A stretch of DNA of 64,000 bases from an uncultured Alistipes sp. (GCA_910584485.1 CAJUAV010000001.1:434001-498000), one strand, 5' to 3'. Shown: positions 8,801 to 17,038, numbered from the stretch's first letter. Made by a program: numbers and translations. Notes: generated from the sequence alone by a model not told the origin.

Positions 8801-8991
8801 TCGGCCCGCAGCCGAGCGGAGGCGGCAGCGAGCCCTTCGGCGAGTGGCCGCCCTCCGCCCAGGGGCGGCTGCGGGCTGCCGCGCTGCGTGCGATCGGTCC
8901 GTCGGGACGGAGCTTGCGAAGCGAACGCACTCGAAGAGTTGCGGGCCTTCGCAGGGCGAAGCTCCGGCCCGCCGATCCCTACGGGATCGAA
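8801..8991. repeat. dispersed palindromic repeat, copy 1
   Basis: The 379-bp gap between the GH31 and UroD-like genes contains no convincing gene. It holds left arm TCGGCCCGCAGCCGAGCGGA (8801-8820) and right arm GGCGGCTGCGGGCTGCC (8864-8880), which can fold into one long GC-rich hairpin. A second module at 8938-8991 includes the dyad GATCCCTACGGGATC. The arms recur at 31033 and 41144, and parts of both modules near 38096-38193. The start of the gap has two copies of CTGGCGGAGAGC. Confidence 0.8.
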
Positions 8992-9109
8992 TCCGTACCG
9001 ACAACGCTTCGGGGAGACTTCGGCCTGCCGACTGCTGCGAGGTCGGACAGAACGGCACACGGCACCCCCTGCCGTACGCAAAACATACAAACACAACGAA
9101 AACGAAGAT

Positions 9110-10174
9110 ATGCAAACCTGGAAAACGAACTGGGAGGAGTCGAAGCGGAACTACCTCTCGTGGTGGCAGCACAAAGGCTGCGTACTGACCATGTGGGAGC
9201 ACCTGCAGGAGGGCGTCGCGCCCCATGCCGACGTAGCGGCTCCCGCACCCGCCGCCGATCTGAACCAGCGCTGGTTCGATCCCGCGTGGCGTTCGGCCGA
9301 ACTCGACCACTACGTGGCCCACAGCTCGCTGAAGGCCGACATCCTGCCCGTGGCCAACACGCAGCTGGGCCCGGGCTCGCTGGCGGCGATCCTCGGCGGC
9401 CGCCTCGAAGGGGGTCCCGACACGATCTGGATCCACCCCGCGGAGGCGGTCGGCGACGAAATCGTCTTCGACCCCGACAACAAGGCGTGGAAGCTCCACA
9501 AGGAGCTGCTCAAAGCCTGCAAGGAGCGCGCCGCGGGCCACTACTACGTCGGCATGCCCGACCTGATGGAGGGGCTCGACGTGCTGGCGGCGATCCGCGG
9601 CACGGACAACGTGCTGCTCGACACGATGATGGACCCCGACAAGCTGGACCACCAGCTGCAACAGGTCAACGACATCTATTTCCGCGTCTACGACGAGCTC
9701 TACGACCTGATCCGCGAGGAGGACGGCATGGCCTTCTGCTACTTCTCGATCTGGGGCCCGGGACGCGTCAGCAAGCTCCAGAGCGACATCTCGATCATGA
9801 TCGGCGAAGAGGATTACCGCCGCTTCGTGCAGCCCTACATCCGCGAGCAGTGCCGCAAGCTCGACTACACGCTCTACCACCTCGACGGCGTGGGGGCGAT
9901 CCGCCACCTCGACGCCCTGCTCGAAATCGACGAGCTCGACGCCATCCAGTGGACCCCGGGCGTCGGCGAGCCGCAGGGCGGCGATCCGAAATGGTACGAT
10001 CTCTACCGCCGCATCAAGGCGGGCGGCAAGTCGGTCGAAGCCAACTGGATCACCCTCGACGAGCTCGAACCGCTGCTCGACAACGTAGGCGCCGAAGGCA
10101 TGCTGTTGAGCATGGATTTCAAGAACGAACGGCAGATCGACGAGGCGCTCAAGATCGTCGAGCGCTACCGCTGA
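9110..10174 (+). CDS. uroporphyrinogen decarboxylase (UroD)-like family protein
   Basis: A 354-residue cytoplasmic protein of the UroD/MtaA/CmuA superfamily. The fold is suggested by LADILPVANTQLGPGSLAAILGG-type segments, WIHPAEA, the central GMPDLMEGLDVLAAIRG region, and the C-terminal YHLDGVGAIRHLDALLEI, where MtaA-like proteins bind their ligands. It is clearly not the haem enzyme HemE: it lacks that enzyme's conserved N-terminal substrate-binding patch and sits in a sugar-use cluster rather than with haem genes. Members of this branch often move methyl groups to or from corrinoid proteins, and a corrinoid protein is encoded 8.5 kb away at 1-633. A role in removing a methyl or similar group from a sugar or other nutrient is possible but unproven. 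The dispersed repeat lies directly upstream. Confidence 0.75.
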   Translation: MQTWKTNWEESKRNYLSWWQHKGCVLTMWEHLQEGVAPHADVAAPAPAADLNQRWFDPAWRSAELDHYVAHSSLKADILPVANTQLGPGSLAAILGGRLEGGPDTIWIHPAEAVGDEIVFDPDNKAWKLHKELLKACKERAAGHYYVGMPDLMEGLDVLAAIRGTDNVLLDTMMDPDKLDHQLQQVNDIYFRVYDELYDLIREEDGMAFCYFSIWGPGRVSKLQSDISIMIGEEDYRRFVQPYIREQCRKLDYTLYHLDGVGAIRHLDALLEIDELDAIQWTPGVGEPQGGDPKWYDLYRRIKAGGKSVEANWITLDELEPLLDNVGAEGMLLSMDFKNERQIDEALKIVERYR

Positions 10175-10272
10175 CCCGCCGCACGACCGCGGACCGCACG
10201 ACGCTCCCCCGGAACGGGCGTGCGGTTGCGCCGTTGCCGCCACCGACCGAAACAACCAACCAACTACCTTCA

Positions 10273-11835
10273 ATGATTCACGCCAAATTCCTCCAAACGC
10301 TGGACTGGGGCATCCTCGTCGGATACTTCGCCATCCTCTTCGCGATCGGCATCTGGGCCAGCCTGAAACGCAAGAAGGGCAGCTCGCTCTTCCTGGCCGA
10401 GCACTCGCTCAAATGGCACCACATCGGCTTCTCGATGTGGGGCACCAACGTCGGCCCCTCGATGCTCATCGCCTCGGCCTCGGCCGGCTTCACGACGGGC
10501 ATCGTATCGGGCAACTACGCCTGGTACGCCTTCGTCTTCATCTGCCTGCTGGCCTTCGTCTTCGCCCCGAAATACCTCGGATCGAACGTCTCGACGCTTC
10601 CCGAATTCATGGGACGCCGCTTCGGCCAGTCGACGCGCAACATCCTCGCCTGGTACACGATCGTCACGATCCTCATCTCGTGGCTGGCGCTCACCCTCTT
10701 CGCAGGCGGCGTGCTGATCCGCCAGGTCTTCGACATCCCCATGTGGCAGTCGGCGCTGCTGCTGCTCGCCGTCTCGGCCTTCTTCACGATGCTCGGCGGC
10801 CTGAAGGCCGTGGCCTACACGAACGTCTACCAGATGATCCTGCTGATCTTCGTCTCGGCGACGATCGTCATCGTCGGCCTCTACGAGGTGGGCGGCGTCG
10901 AAGGTCTCGTCGCCAAGGTCCCCGCCGACTACTGGGTGCTCTTCCGCCCCAACTCGGACGAGGCCTTCCCGTGGCTCCCGATCGTGCTGGGCTACCCCGT
11001 GATGGGCGTCTGGTTCTGGTGCACGGACCAGTCGATGGTCCAGCCCGTGCTGGCCGCCAAGAACCTGCGTCAGGGACAGCTGGGCGCCAATTTCACGGGC
11101 TGGCTCAAGATCCTCGACGTGCCCCTCTACATCCTGCCCGGTATCCTCTGCCTGGCCCTCTACCCCACGTTGCAGAACCCCGACGAAGCCTACATGACGA
11201 TGGTCACGAACCTCTTCCCCGTGGGCATGGTGGGGCTCGTGCTGGCCGTGCTGACCGCCGCCCTCGTCTCGACGATCGGCTCCTCCCTCAACGCCTTGAG
11301 CACGATCTTCACGATGGACGTCTACGTCAAAAAGATCAACCCGCAGGCCACCAACAAGGAGATCATCCGCACGGGACACCTCGTGACGCTCATCGGCGCG
11401 CTCGTCTCCGTGAGCATCACGATCGCCATCGACAGCATCCAGGGGCTGAACCTCTTCAACGTCTTCCAGTCGGTGCTGGGCTTCATCGCGCCCCCCATGA
11501 CGGCCGTTTTCCTGCTGGGTATCTTCTGGAAGCGCACCACCCGACGCGCCGCCAACTTCGCCCTGACGCTCGGCACGCTCATCAGCCTCGGCGTGGGCGT
11601 CCTCTACCTGTGGGTACTGCCCGAGCTGAACTGGCCGCACTTCATGCTGCTCTCGTTCTACCTCTGCGTGCTGCTCATCGGCTGCATGGTCGTCATTTCG
11701 CTGCTCGACCGCACCCCCGCCGAAACGGGTACGGAGCCCATCGCGAAGCTGCACGAGCGGAGCGGCAAGCTCGTCGTCGCACTCTGGGGAGCCCTCATTC
11801 TGGTCATGATCGGCCTCTACATCTTCTTCAATTAG
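10273..11835 (+). CDS. sodium:solute symporter (SSS family)
   Basis: A 520-residue inner membrane protein with about 13-14 hydrophobic segments. The first is WGILVGYFAILFAIGIW; SLFLAEHSLKWHHIGFSMWGTNVGPSMLIASASAGF is the signature of the SSS family (first part of the Na+ site). The region AALVSTIGSSLNALSTIFTMDVY is the conserved TM8 element with Na+-coordinating serines. It resembles the SGLT-like sugar carriers common in Bacteroidota. It is the last gene of the plus-strand cluster and is closed by a strong terminator, so it most likely imports the sugar released by, or processed by, the enzymes upstream. The ATG at 10273 is the first in frame after a 98-bp gap. Confidence 0.88.
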   Translation: MIHAKFLQTLDWGILVGYFAILFAIGIWASLKRKKGSSLFLAEHSLKWHHIGFSMWGTNVGPSMLIASASAGFTTGIVSGNYAWYAFVFICLLAFVFAPKYLGSNVSTLPEFMGRRFGQSTRNILAWYTIVTILISWLALTLFAGGVLIRQVFDIPMWQSALLLLAVSAFFTMLGGLKAVAYTNVYQMILLIFVSATIVIVGLYEVGGVEGLVAKVPADYWVLFRPNSDEAFPWLPIVLGYPVMGVWFWCTDQSMVQPVLAAKNLRQGQLGANFTGWLKILDVPLYILPGILCLALYPTLQNPDEAYMTMVTNLFPVGMVGLVLAVLTAALVSTIGSSLNALSTIFTMDVYVKKINPQATNKEIIRTGHLVTLIGALVSVSITIAIDSIQGLNLFNVFQSVLGFIAPPMTAVFLLGIFWKRTTRRAANFALTLGTLISLGVGVLYLWVLPELNWPHFMLLSFYLCVLLIGCMVVISLLDRTPAETGTEPIAKLHERSGKLVVALWGALILVMIGLYIFFN

Positions 11836-11853
11836 CGGATCGGAAGCCGACCG

Positions 11854-11892
11854 AAAAAAGCGGGCCGTCGACAGTTTCGACGGCCCGCTTTT
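11854..11892. terminator. bidirectional terminator between symporter and beta-lactamase genes
   Basis: A long stem, about 17-18 bp, with arm GCGGGCCGTCGA and its complement, flanked by A-runs on the left and T-runs on the right. The beta-lactamase stop codon overlaps its edge (11893-11895), so it can end transcription from both sides. Confidence 0.9.
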
Positions 11893-12780
11893 TCAACGCT
11901 CTTCGGTCATGTGACGCCAGACCGCCCGCGAGACCTCCGCCATCAGACGGGCGTTCCGCGCATCCGACTCGGCCGAATCGCGGATCAGCACCGCGACCGT
12001 ATAGTGCCGGCCGTCGGGCAGCAGGACGAAGCCGACGTCGTTGCAGGCGATCGCCCGTCCGTTCGGCAGGCGGTCGCCCGTACCCGTCTTGTGGCCGAGG
12101 CGCGCCCCCGTACCCGCCAGCGGCGCCGCCAGGCGGTCCGCTCCCGTGCGGCAGTCGAGCAGCATGCGCCGCAGCAGCTCCGTATGCGCGGGCGTGAAGA
12201 GCGCATCGTCCGTCAGCAGCCGTTCGACCAGCCGCGCCGCCGCCATCGGGGAGGTGCGGTTGCGGTAGCAGGCCGCCGCGTCGGCGTGCATCTGCGCCTC
12301 GGTCGCCTCGATCGTGCAGGGGCCGATGCGCAGCGAGCGCACGTAGCGATCGACGGCCGCAGGGCCTCCGAAGCGGTCGAAAAGCAGGTCGCAGGCGTTG
12401 TTGTCGCTGTAACAGAGCGTATAGCGCAGCAGCTCGGCCACCGTGAAGGTGCCGCCCTCGGGCGAGGCGTCGCGCAGCGGCGACCAGGTGTCGGGCAGCA
12501 GCTCGGCGGCCGAGACGACGATCGGGGTCGAGAGCGACTGCTGCCGCTCCTCGCAGCAGGCCGTGACGGCCATCGCCTGGTGCAGTTTCACGACGCTCAA
12601 CAGCGGATAGTCGTCGGCCGCCCCTACCGAGAGCGTGTCGCGGCCGTCGAGAATCACCGCCACGCCGATCCGCGCGTCCGCCCGCTCGACGATGCGGCGG
12701 ATGCGGGCCCGAAGATCGGCCGTCGAACGCGGTGCGCAGGCGGTCGACAGCACCGCCAGGAAAAACAAAAAGAGGCGCAT
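11893..12780 (-). CDS. class A beta-lactamase (CfxA/CepA-like group), lipoprotein
   Basis: A 295-residue predicted lipoprotein (MRLFLFFLAVLSTAC). All class A active-site motifs are visible: S62-V-V-K65 (Ambler S70xxK73), S125-D-N127 (SDN 130-132), an EATEAQM segment in the omega-loop position providing the general-base Glu, and K231-T-G (KTG 234-236). EAQM and the LSVVKLHQA context resemble the Bacteroidota A2 subgroup (CfxA, CepA, PER). The sequence does not match any single named enzyme that I recall, so the hydrolysis spectrum is unknown. GC content and codon use look like the neighbours, and no mobile element is nearby, which suggests a resident chromosomal gene. Confidence 0.88.
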   Translation of the reverse strand: MRLFLFFLAVLSTACAPRSTADLRARIRRIVERADARIGVAVILDGRDTLSVGAADDYPLLSVVKLHQAMAVTACCEERQQSLSTPIVVSAAELLPDTWSPLRDASPEGGTFTVAELLRYTLCYSDNNACDLLFDRFGGPAAVDRYVRSLRIGPCTIEATEAQMHADAAACYRNRTSPMAAARLVERLLTDDALFTPAHTELLRRMLLDCRTGADRLAAPLAGTGARLGHKTGTGDRLPNGRAIACNDVGFVLLPDGRHYTVAVLIRDSAESDARNARLMAEVSRAVWRHMTEER

Positions 12781-12794
12781 GGGCGATAAAAAAC

Positions 12795-12829
12795 GGTAAC
12801 GGCGCACCGCGTCGGCAGCGGCCGTTACC
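12795..12829 (-). terminator. terminator after the cysteate synthase gene
   Basis: GGTAACGGC (12795-12803) pairs with GCCGTTACC (12821-12829). On the minus strand the stem is followed by a run of six Ts, and it lies between the stop at 12852 and the beta-lactamase start at 12780. Confidence 0.75.
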
Positions 12830-12851
12830 TGTTGTTCGAAGGTTCGAAAAG

Positions 12852-14144
12852 TTATGCGAAGAGCTCCTCGACGCGGGCGACCACCTCGTCGGCCTCGACG
12901 TCGAGCGGGAAGACGCAGCTCGGCTTGAGGTACCACATTTCGCGGTCCCGCTTGAAGAGCTGTTCGCCGCCGCCCGTGATGTTGAGCATCACCGTCGCAT
13001 CCTTGGCGATGCGTCCGTCGGCGACCGCCTTGACGAGCGATGCCGTCGCAACGGCTGCGGCCGAATAGATGTCGACCCCCTCCAGCTCGCGGAAGAGCTG
13101 TCCCGCCTTGCGCGCTTGGGCGTTCGTGGCGACGAACACGTCGCCGCCGGTCGCCTTCAGCGCGTCGTAGAGACCGCCCGCGATGCCGTAGGGAGGCTTG
13201 CGGTTCGAAAGGACCTTGGCGTCGATGATCCCCGCATCGCGGCGCGCCTTGTCGTCCGCATAGGGGAGCATCTGCCGCGAATCGACGCGCCAGGCGTCGT
13301 ACATCGGCACGAACGGAGCGTTCTGCGACACCATGAGCCGCATCGTGTTCGTCCCGAAGCGCCCGTCGGCGATGAGGCGCCGGTTGGCCTCCCAGGCGGC
13401 GATGGCGCCCGTGCCGCTGCCGACGGCCTGGAAATAGTAGTCGGGAATGCGGCCGATGGTCGTCACGGCCGAGAGGACCGTGGTCGCCATGCCGTCGCGG
13501 CGGGCGATGTTCCTGGCACCCCCCTCGGCATAGAAGCGGCGGCTCTTCAGCGCCATGTCCGACAGCCGGATCGCGTCGAAATAGTCGCCTCCCGTCGCGC
13601 AGGCGATGAGCTTCACGCAGGGGTTGAGCGGCTCGCTGAACCACAGCGCGTCGATGTTGTCGTACGGAACGGCCAGCAGCAGGCGGATGCCGTTCTCGGA
13701 GCAGACCTTCGCGAAGGCGCGCGCCGTGTTGCCCGCCGAGGCGACCACCAGCACCCGCTCCTCGTCGGCCGCGGCACGGCCGCAGACCGAGTAGGCCTCC
13801 GTCTCCTTGAACGAACAGGTCGTCATCCGCGCCCCGATGGCGGGATAGTAGCCGTTGAAGGTGATCCAGAGGTTCTCCAGCCCGAGGTGCTTCGCCAGCC
13901 CCTTGCTGCGGTAGGTGACGGGGGCGGCCGACCCCTTCAGCAGGCGTTTGACGGGGAGCCAGTCGCAGAATTTGTAGAGCCCGTACTCGTCCGAGCGGAG
14001 CTCGATCTGCCGCTTGGCGTAGCGGGCGCGGATCAGCGAGGGGGTCTCGCAGCTGCGATCGGCCAGCAGCCAGCCCGTATCCTCGAACTCGTTGCCCGTG
14101 GCCACGCATTCGAGCGTATAGGCGGTAGGTGTAAAGTTTTCCAT
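12852..14144 (-). CDS. cysteate synthase-like PLP enzyme (threonine synthase family)
   Basis: A 430-residue fold-type II PLP enzyme. The opening YTLECVATGNEFEDTGWLL and the FCDWLPVKRLLKGSAAPVTYRSKGLAKHLGL region match the group annotated as cysteate synthase, which makes L-cysteate from phosphoserine and sulfite, rather than true threonine synthase. The PLP lysine is K113 in TTCSFKETEA; VVASAGNTARAFA and the AVGSGTGAIAAWEA glycine loop bind the cofactor phosphate. Cysteate is the head-group precursor of capnine-type sulfonolipids, which Alistipes and many other Bacteroidota make. Its 18-bp spacing behind nspC puts it in the same transcript. The exact substrate remains inferred from family resemblance. 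Confidence 0.78.
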   Translation of the reverse strand: MENFTPTAYTLECVATGNEFEDTGWLLADRSCETPSLIRARYAKRQIELRSDEYGLYKFCDWLPVKRLLKGSAAPVTYRSKGLAKHLGLENLWITFNGYYPAIGARMTTCSFKETEAYSVCGRAAADEERVLVVASAGNTARAFAKVCSENGIRLLLAVPYDNIDALWFSEPLNPCVKLIACATGGDYFDAIRLSDMALKSRRFYAEGGARNIARRDGMATTVLSAVTTIGRIPDYYFQAVGSGTGAIAAWEANRRLIADGRFGTNTMRLMVSQNAPFVPMYDAWRVDSRQMLPYADDKARRDAGIIDAKVLSNRKPPYGIAGGLYDALKATGGDVFVATNAQARKAGQLFRELEGVDIYSAAAVATASLVKAVADGRIAKDATVMLNITGGGEQLFKRDREMWYLKPSCVFPLDVEADEVVARVEELFA

Positions 14145-14162
14145 GTATCGTTTGGGATTTTG

Positions 14163-15293
14163 TTAGGACATACGCGTTTTGTAATCCTCGTACCCGAAGG
14201 TGCGGACCACCTCGATGCGGCCGTCGCGGCGGGCGATGACGATCGAGGGGTGCGCCACGCCGTTGAACATCGTCGTCTTGACCATCGTGTAGTGGATCAT
14301 ATCCTCGAAGACGATCCGTTCGCCCACCCGCAGCTCGTGGTCGAAGATCCACTCGCCGCAGTAGTCCCCCGCCAGGCAGCTGTTGCCGCCCATGCGCCAG
14401 CCGCGCTCCCCCGCTTCGGGATCGCGTGCGCCGACGATGGCGGGTTTGTAGGGCATCTCCAGGCAGTCGGGCATGTGGCAGGCGAACGACACGTCGAGCA
14501 TCGCCGTGCGCACGCCGCCGTTCACGACCAGATCTTCGACCGTCGCGACGAGGTATCCCGTGCGCCAGGTGAAGGCGCTGCCCGGTTCGAGGATGAGGCG
14601 CAGGTGCGGGTGGCGCGCCTTGAAGGCACGCAGCAGCGCGATGAGGGCGTCGCAGTCGTAGTCGGCGTGGGTCATGAGGTGACCGCCGCCCAGGTTGAGC
14701 CACGCGATGCGATCGAGGTAGGGACCGAAATGCCGTTCGACGGCGTCGAGCGCCAGCGCGAGGTGCTCGGGACGCGATTCGCACAGCACGTGGAAATGGA
14801 GTCCCTCCAGCCCTGCGGGGAGCTCCGAAAGCTCGTCGGCCGTCACGCCGAGGCGCGACCCCGCGACGCAGGGGTTGTAGAGGTCGGTCTCCACGGGCGA
14901 GTACTGCGGGTTGATGCGCAGCCCGCACGAAATGCCGCGCAGCAGCGCCTGCGGGGCGAAACGCTCGTACTGGGCGAGCGAGTTGAAGGTGATGTGGTCG
15001 CTGCACCGCAGGATCTCCCCGAAATCGCGGTCCGTATAGACGGGGGCATAGGTATGGGCGGCACGGCCGTACTCCTCGAAGACGAGGCGCGCCTCGGCGG
15101 CCGAGCTGGCCGTGGCACCGTCCGAGTGGCGCGCCAGCTCGGGAAAGATGCTCCACATGGCGCAGGCCTTGAGCGCCACGATGATCTCGACGCCCGCTTC
15201 GCGGCGCACGCGGTCGATCACGGCGAGGTTCCGATCGAGCAGCTGCTCGTCGAGCACATAGGAGGGGGAGGGAATTTGCTTGAAATCGATCAT
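14163..15293 (-). CDS. nspC: carboxynorspermidine decarboxylase
   Basis: A 376-residue PLP decarboxylase of the alanine-racemase fold (group IV). It forms norspermidine or spermidine from the carboxylated precursor, the second step of the aspartate-semialdehyde-based polyamine route. The PLP lysine is in IIVALKACAMWSI; HFHVLCES is the conserved His region, LNLGGGHLMT the glycine loop that holds the phosphate, and EPGSAF the next conserved patch; C-terminal GNSCLAGDYCGEW supplies the second-subunit Cys. It follows the matching dehydrogenase gene but is separated from it by a terminator. It has its own likely -7 box TACTTTTG at 15321-15328, so it may be transcribed with the cysteate synthase gene downstream. 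Confidence 0.93.
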   Translation of the reverse strand: MIDFKQIPSPSYVLDEQLLDRNLAVIDRVRREAGVEIIVALKACAMWSIFPELARHSDGATASSAAEARLVFEEYGRAAHTYAPVYTDRDFGEILRCSDHITFNSLAQYERFAPQALLRGISCGLRINPQYSPVETDLYNPCVAGSRLGVTADELSELPAGLEGLHFHVLCESRPEHLALALDAVERHFGPYLDRIAWLNLGGGHLMTHADYDCDALIALLRAFKARHPHLRLILEPGSAFTWRTGYLVATVEDLVVNGGVRTAMLDVSFACHMPDCLEMPYKPAIVGARDPEAGERGWRMGGNSCLAGDYCGEWIFDHELRVGERIVFEDMIHYTMVKTTMFNGVAHPSIVIARRDGRIEVVRTFGYEDYKTRMS

Positions 15294-15409
15294 CGGATCT
15301 GCGGTGGTTTCAACGAACTACAAAAGTACGAAAATCGCGCGAAGAACGGATTCGCGCGACGGGGTTTGCACGAGAAATAGGTATTTATGCGTACACGGCG
15401 GCACCGAAA

Positions 15410-15441
15410 AAAGGCGGACGCACCGTTGCGCGTCCGCCTTT
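15410..15441 (-). terminator. terminator after the carboxynorspermidine dehydrogenase gene
   Basis: AAAGGCGGACGC (15410-15421) pairs with GCGTCCGCCTTT (15430-15441) across an 8-base loop. On the minus strand a T-rich tail follows. It lies 24 bp past the stop at 15465. Confidence 0.85.
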
Positions 15442-15464
15442 GCATGCCGCTGTCCGTCGCAGGG

Positions 15465-16655
15465 CTACAGCTCGATGTCCGTATCGAACAGCTCGTGCCA
15501 AGGCAGCCCCTGCTCGCCGAGCTCGGCCAGGAACGGATCGGGATCGAACTCCTCGACGTTGAAGACGCCGGCACCGCGCCACAGCCCCTTGGCCCACATC
15601 GAGGCGCCGAGAGCCGCGGGAACGCCCGTCGTGAAGCTGACGGCCTGCGTGCCCGTCTCGCGGAAGGCCTCCTCGTGGTCGCAGTTGTTGTAGATGTAGT
15701 AGGTGCGCTCCTTCCCATCCTTGATACCGCGGATGCGGCAGCCGATCGAGGTCTGGCCGTGGTAGTTGGCGCCCAGCGACTTGGGATCGGGCAGCACCGC
15801 CTTCAGGAACTGGATCGGCACGATCTCGACGCCGTTGTAGAGGATCGGATCGATGCGCGCCATGCCGATGTTCTGGATCACGCGCAGGTGGGTCAGGTAC
15901 TCCTGGCCGAAGGTCATCCAGAAGCGGGCGCGCTTGATCGTCGGATAGTTCTTGACGAGCGATTCGAGCTCCTCGTGGTAGATCACGTACGACTCGCGTT
16001 CGCCGATGCCCGGGTAGTGGAGCGGGCGATGGATCTCGTGCGGCTCGGTGACGACCCAGCGGCCGTTTTCGTAGTAGCGGCCCTTCTGCGTCACCTCGCG
16101 GATGTTGATCTCGGGGTTGAAATTGGTGGCGAAGGCCATGCCGTGGTTGCCCGCGTTGCAGTCGACGATGTCGAGGTAGTGGATCTCGTCAAAATGGTGC
16201 TTGGCGGCATAGGCCGTGAAGATCGCCGTGACGCCCGGGTCGAAGCCGCAGCCGAGGATCGCCGTGAGCCCCGCCTCCTTGAAGCGGTCCTGGTAGGCCC
16301 ACTGCCACGAATACTCGAAATGGGCCTCGTCCTTGGGCTCGTAGTTGGCCGTGTCGAGGTAGTTGCAGCCGCATTCGAGGCAGGCGTCCATGATCGTCAG
16401 GTCCTGGTACGGCAGCGCCACGTTGACCACGATATCGGGCTTGAAGGCGCGGAACAGTTCGCAGAGTTCGGGGACGCTGTCGGCATCCACGCGGGCCGTC
16501 TGCACCCGATCGCCGCCAATGGCCGCCGCGACGGCATCGCATTTCGACTTGGTGCGGCTGGCCAGCATCACCGCCGAAAAGACGGGATTGGCCGCGATCT
16601 TCTGCGTAACGACGGTTCCGACACCGCCGGCCCCGATGATTAAAGCTCTACACAT
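15465..16655 (-). CDS. carboxynorspermidine/carboxyspermidine dehydrogenase (saccharopine dehydrogenase-like)
   Basis: A 396-residue NAD(P)H-dependent enzyme of the saccharopine dehydrogenase superfamily. The N-terminal Rossmann motif is ALIIGAGGVGTVV; GCGFDPGVT and NAGNHGMAFATNFNPEINIREV are hallmarks of carboxynorspermidine dehydrogenase. It condenses aspartate semialdehyde with a diamine (putrescine or diaminopropane) and reduces the Schiff base; the product is decarboxylated by NspC, encoded next. This is the usual spermidine route in gut Bacteroidota. The gene has its own promoter (16751-16782), a leader of about 90 bases with a marked stem-loop, and its own terminator. Confidence 0.92.
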   Translation of the reverse strand: MCRALIIGAGGVGTVVTQKIAANPVFSAVMLASRTKSKCDAVAAAIGGDRVQTARVDADSVPELCELFRAFKPDIVVNVALPYQDLTIMDACLECGCNYLDTANYEPKDEAHFEYSWQWAYQDRFKEAGLTAILGCGFDPGVTAIFTAYAAKHHFDEIHYLDIVDCNAGNHGMAFATNFNPEINIREVTQKGRYYENGRWVVTEPHEIHRPLHYPGIGERESYVIYHEELESLVKNYPTIKRARFWMTFGQEYLTHLRVIQNIGMARIDPILYNGVEIVPIQFLKAVLPDPKSLGANYHGQTSIGCRIRGIKDGKERTYYIYNNCDHEEAFRETGTQAVSFTTGVPAALGASMWAKGLWRGAGVFNVEEFDPDPFLAELGEQGLPWHELFDTDIEL

Positions 16656-16691
16656 AAACGGTAAATATCTTGTTGGTTATAGGTTTTTCGC

Positions 16692-16732
16692 GACCGACGG
16701 CGCCGCTTCGGCGGCAGGACGCATCGTCGGTT
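16692..16732 (-). promoter_or_regulatory. structured 5' leader of the dehydrogenase gene
   Basis: Within the predicted leader, ACCGACG (16693-16699) can pair with CGTCGGT (16725-16731), enclosing an inner hairpin GCCGC-4 nt-GCGGC (16702-16715). It resembles no riboswitch class that I recognise. Confidence 0.4.
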
Positions 16733-16750
16733 CTCCGTGCAAATTATCTA

Positions 16751-16782
16751 CAAAAATAGCGGTTTTATTTTGCTAAAACAAA
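16751..16782 (-). promoter_or_regulatory. promoter of the carboxynorspermidine dehydrogenase gene
   Basis: On the minus strand TTTG (16779-16782), 20 bp, TATTTTTG (16751-16758). It interlocks with the tRNA-Lys promoter that points the other way. Confidence 0.75.
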
Positions 16783-16799
16783 ATTATTGGCTACATTTG
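16769..16799 (+). promoter_or_regulatory. promoter of tRNA-Lys
   Basis: TTTG (16769-16772), 19 bp, TACATTTG (16792-16799), a full match to the Bacteroidota consensus, about 33 bases before the tRNA. Confidence 0.85.
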
Positions 16800-16832
16800 C
16801 ACCACCAAAACGAAAAAGTTTGGGAAGACGGA

Positions 16833-16905
16833 GAATCCGTAGCTCAGCAGGTAGAGCACAACACTTTTAATGTTGGGGTCCTGGGTTCGAGCCCCAGCGG
16901 GTTCA
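16833..16905 (+). tRNA. tRNA-Lys (UUU)
   Basis: A complete 73-nt cloverleaf. Acceptor GAATCCG pairs with CGGGTTC (one G-T pair); D stem GCTC/GAGC; anticodon stem CAACA/TGTTG with loop CTTTTAA, giving anticodon TTT; T stem CTGGG/CCCAG with loop TTCGAGC. The discriminator is A and CCA is not encoded. A copy of its 3' end occurs at 17039-17061. Confidence 0.97.
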
Positions 16906-16909
16906 CGGA

Positions 16910-16937
16910 AGAGGAGAATGTTGTTCTCCTCTTTTTT
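16910..16937 (+). terminator. terminator after tRNA-Lys
   Basis: AGAGGAGAA (16910-16918), 5-nt loop, TTCTCCTCT (16924-16932), then a T run. Confidence 0.9.
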
Positions 16938-17038
16938 GTTTTCGGGGCTCTCGCCTTCGGTTACCTCCTCGCCGAAACCCCGAACCGCCCTGCGGGCGAC
17001 AACGGCGGCTCGTCGGTGAAGATCGGCCTGCGGCCGAC

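Noticed and set aside
5620..9096. Long minus-strand open frame opposite the glycosidase genes
   Set aside because: The plus strand has clear catalytic motifs of GH31 and a beta-helix protein; the minus frame has no recognisable features and crosses an intergenic repeat.
9110..10174. Haem biosynthesis HemE
   Set aside because: It belongs to the UroD superfamily, but its sequence and sugar-cluster setting fit the methyltransferase-like branch better.
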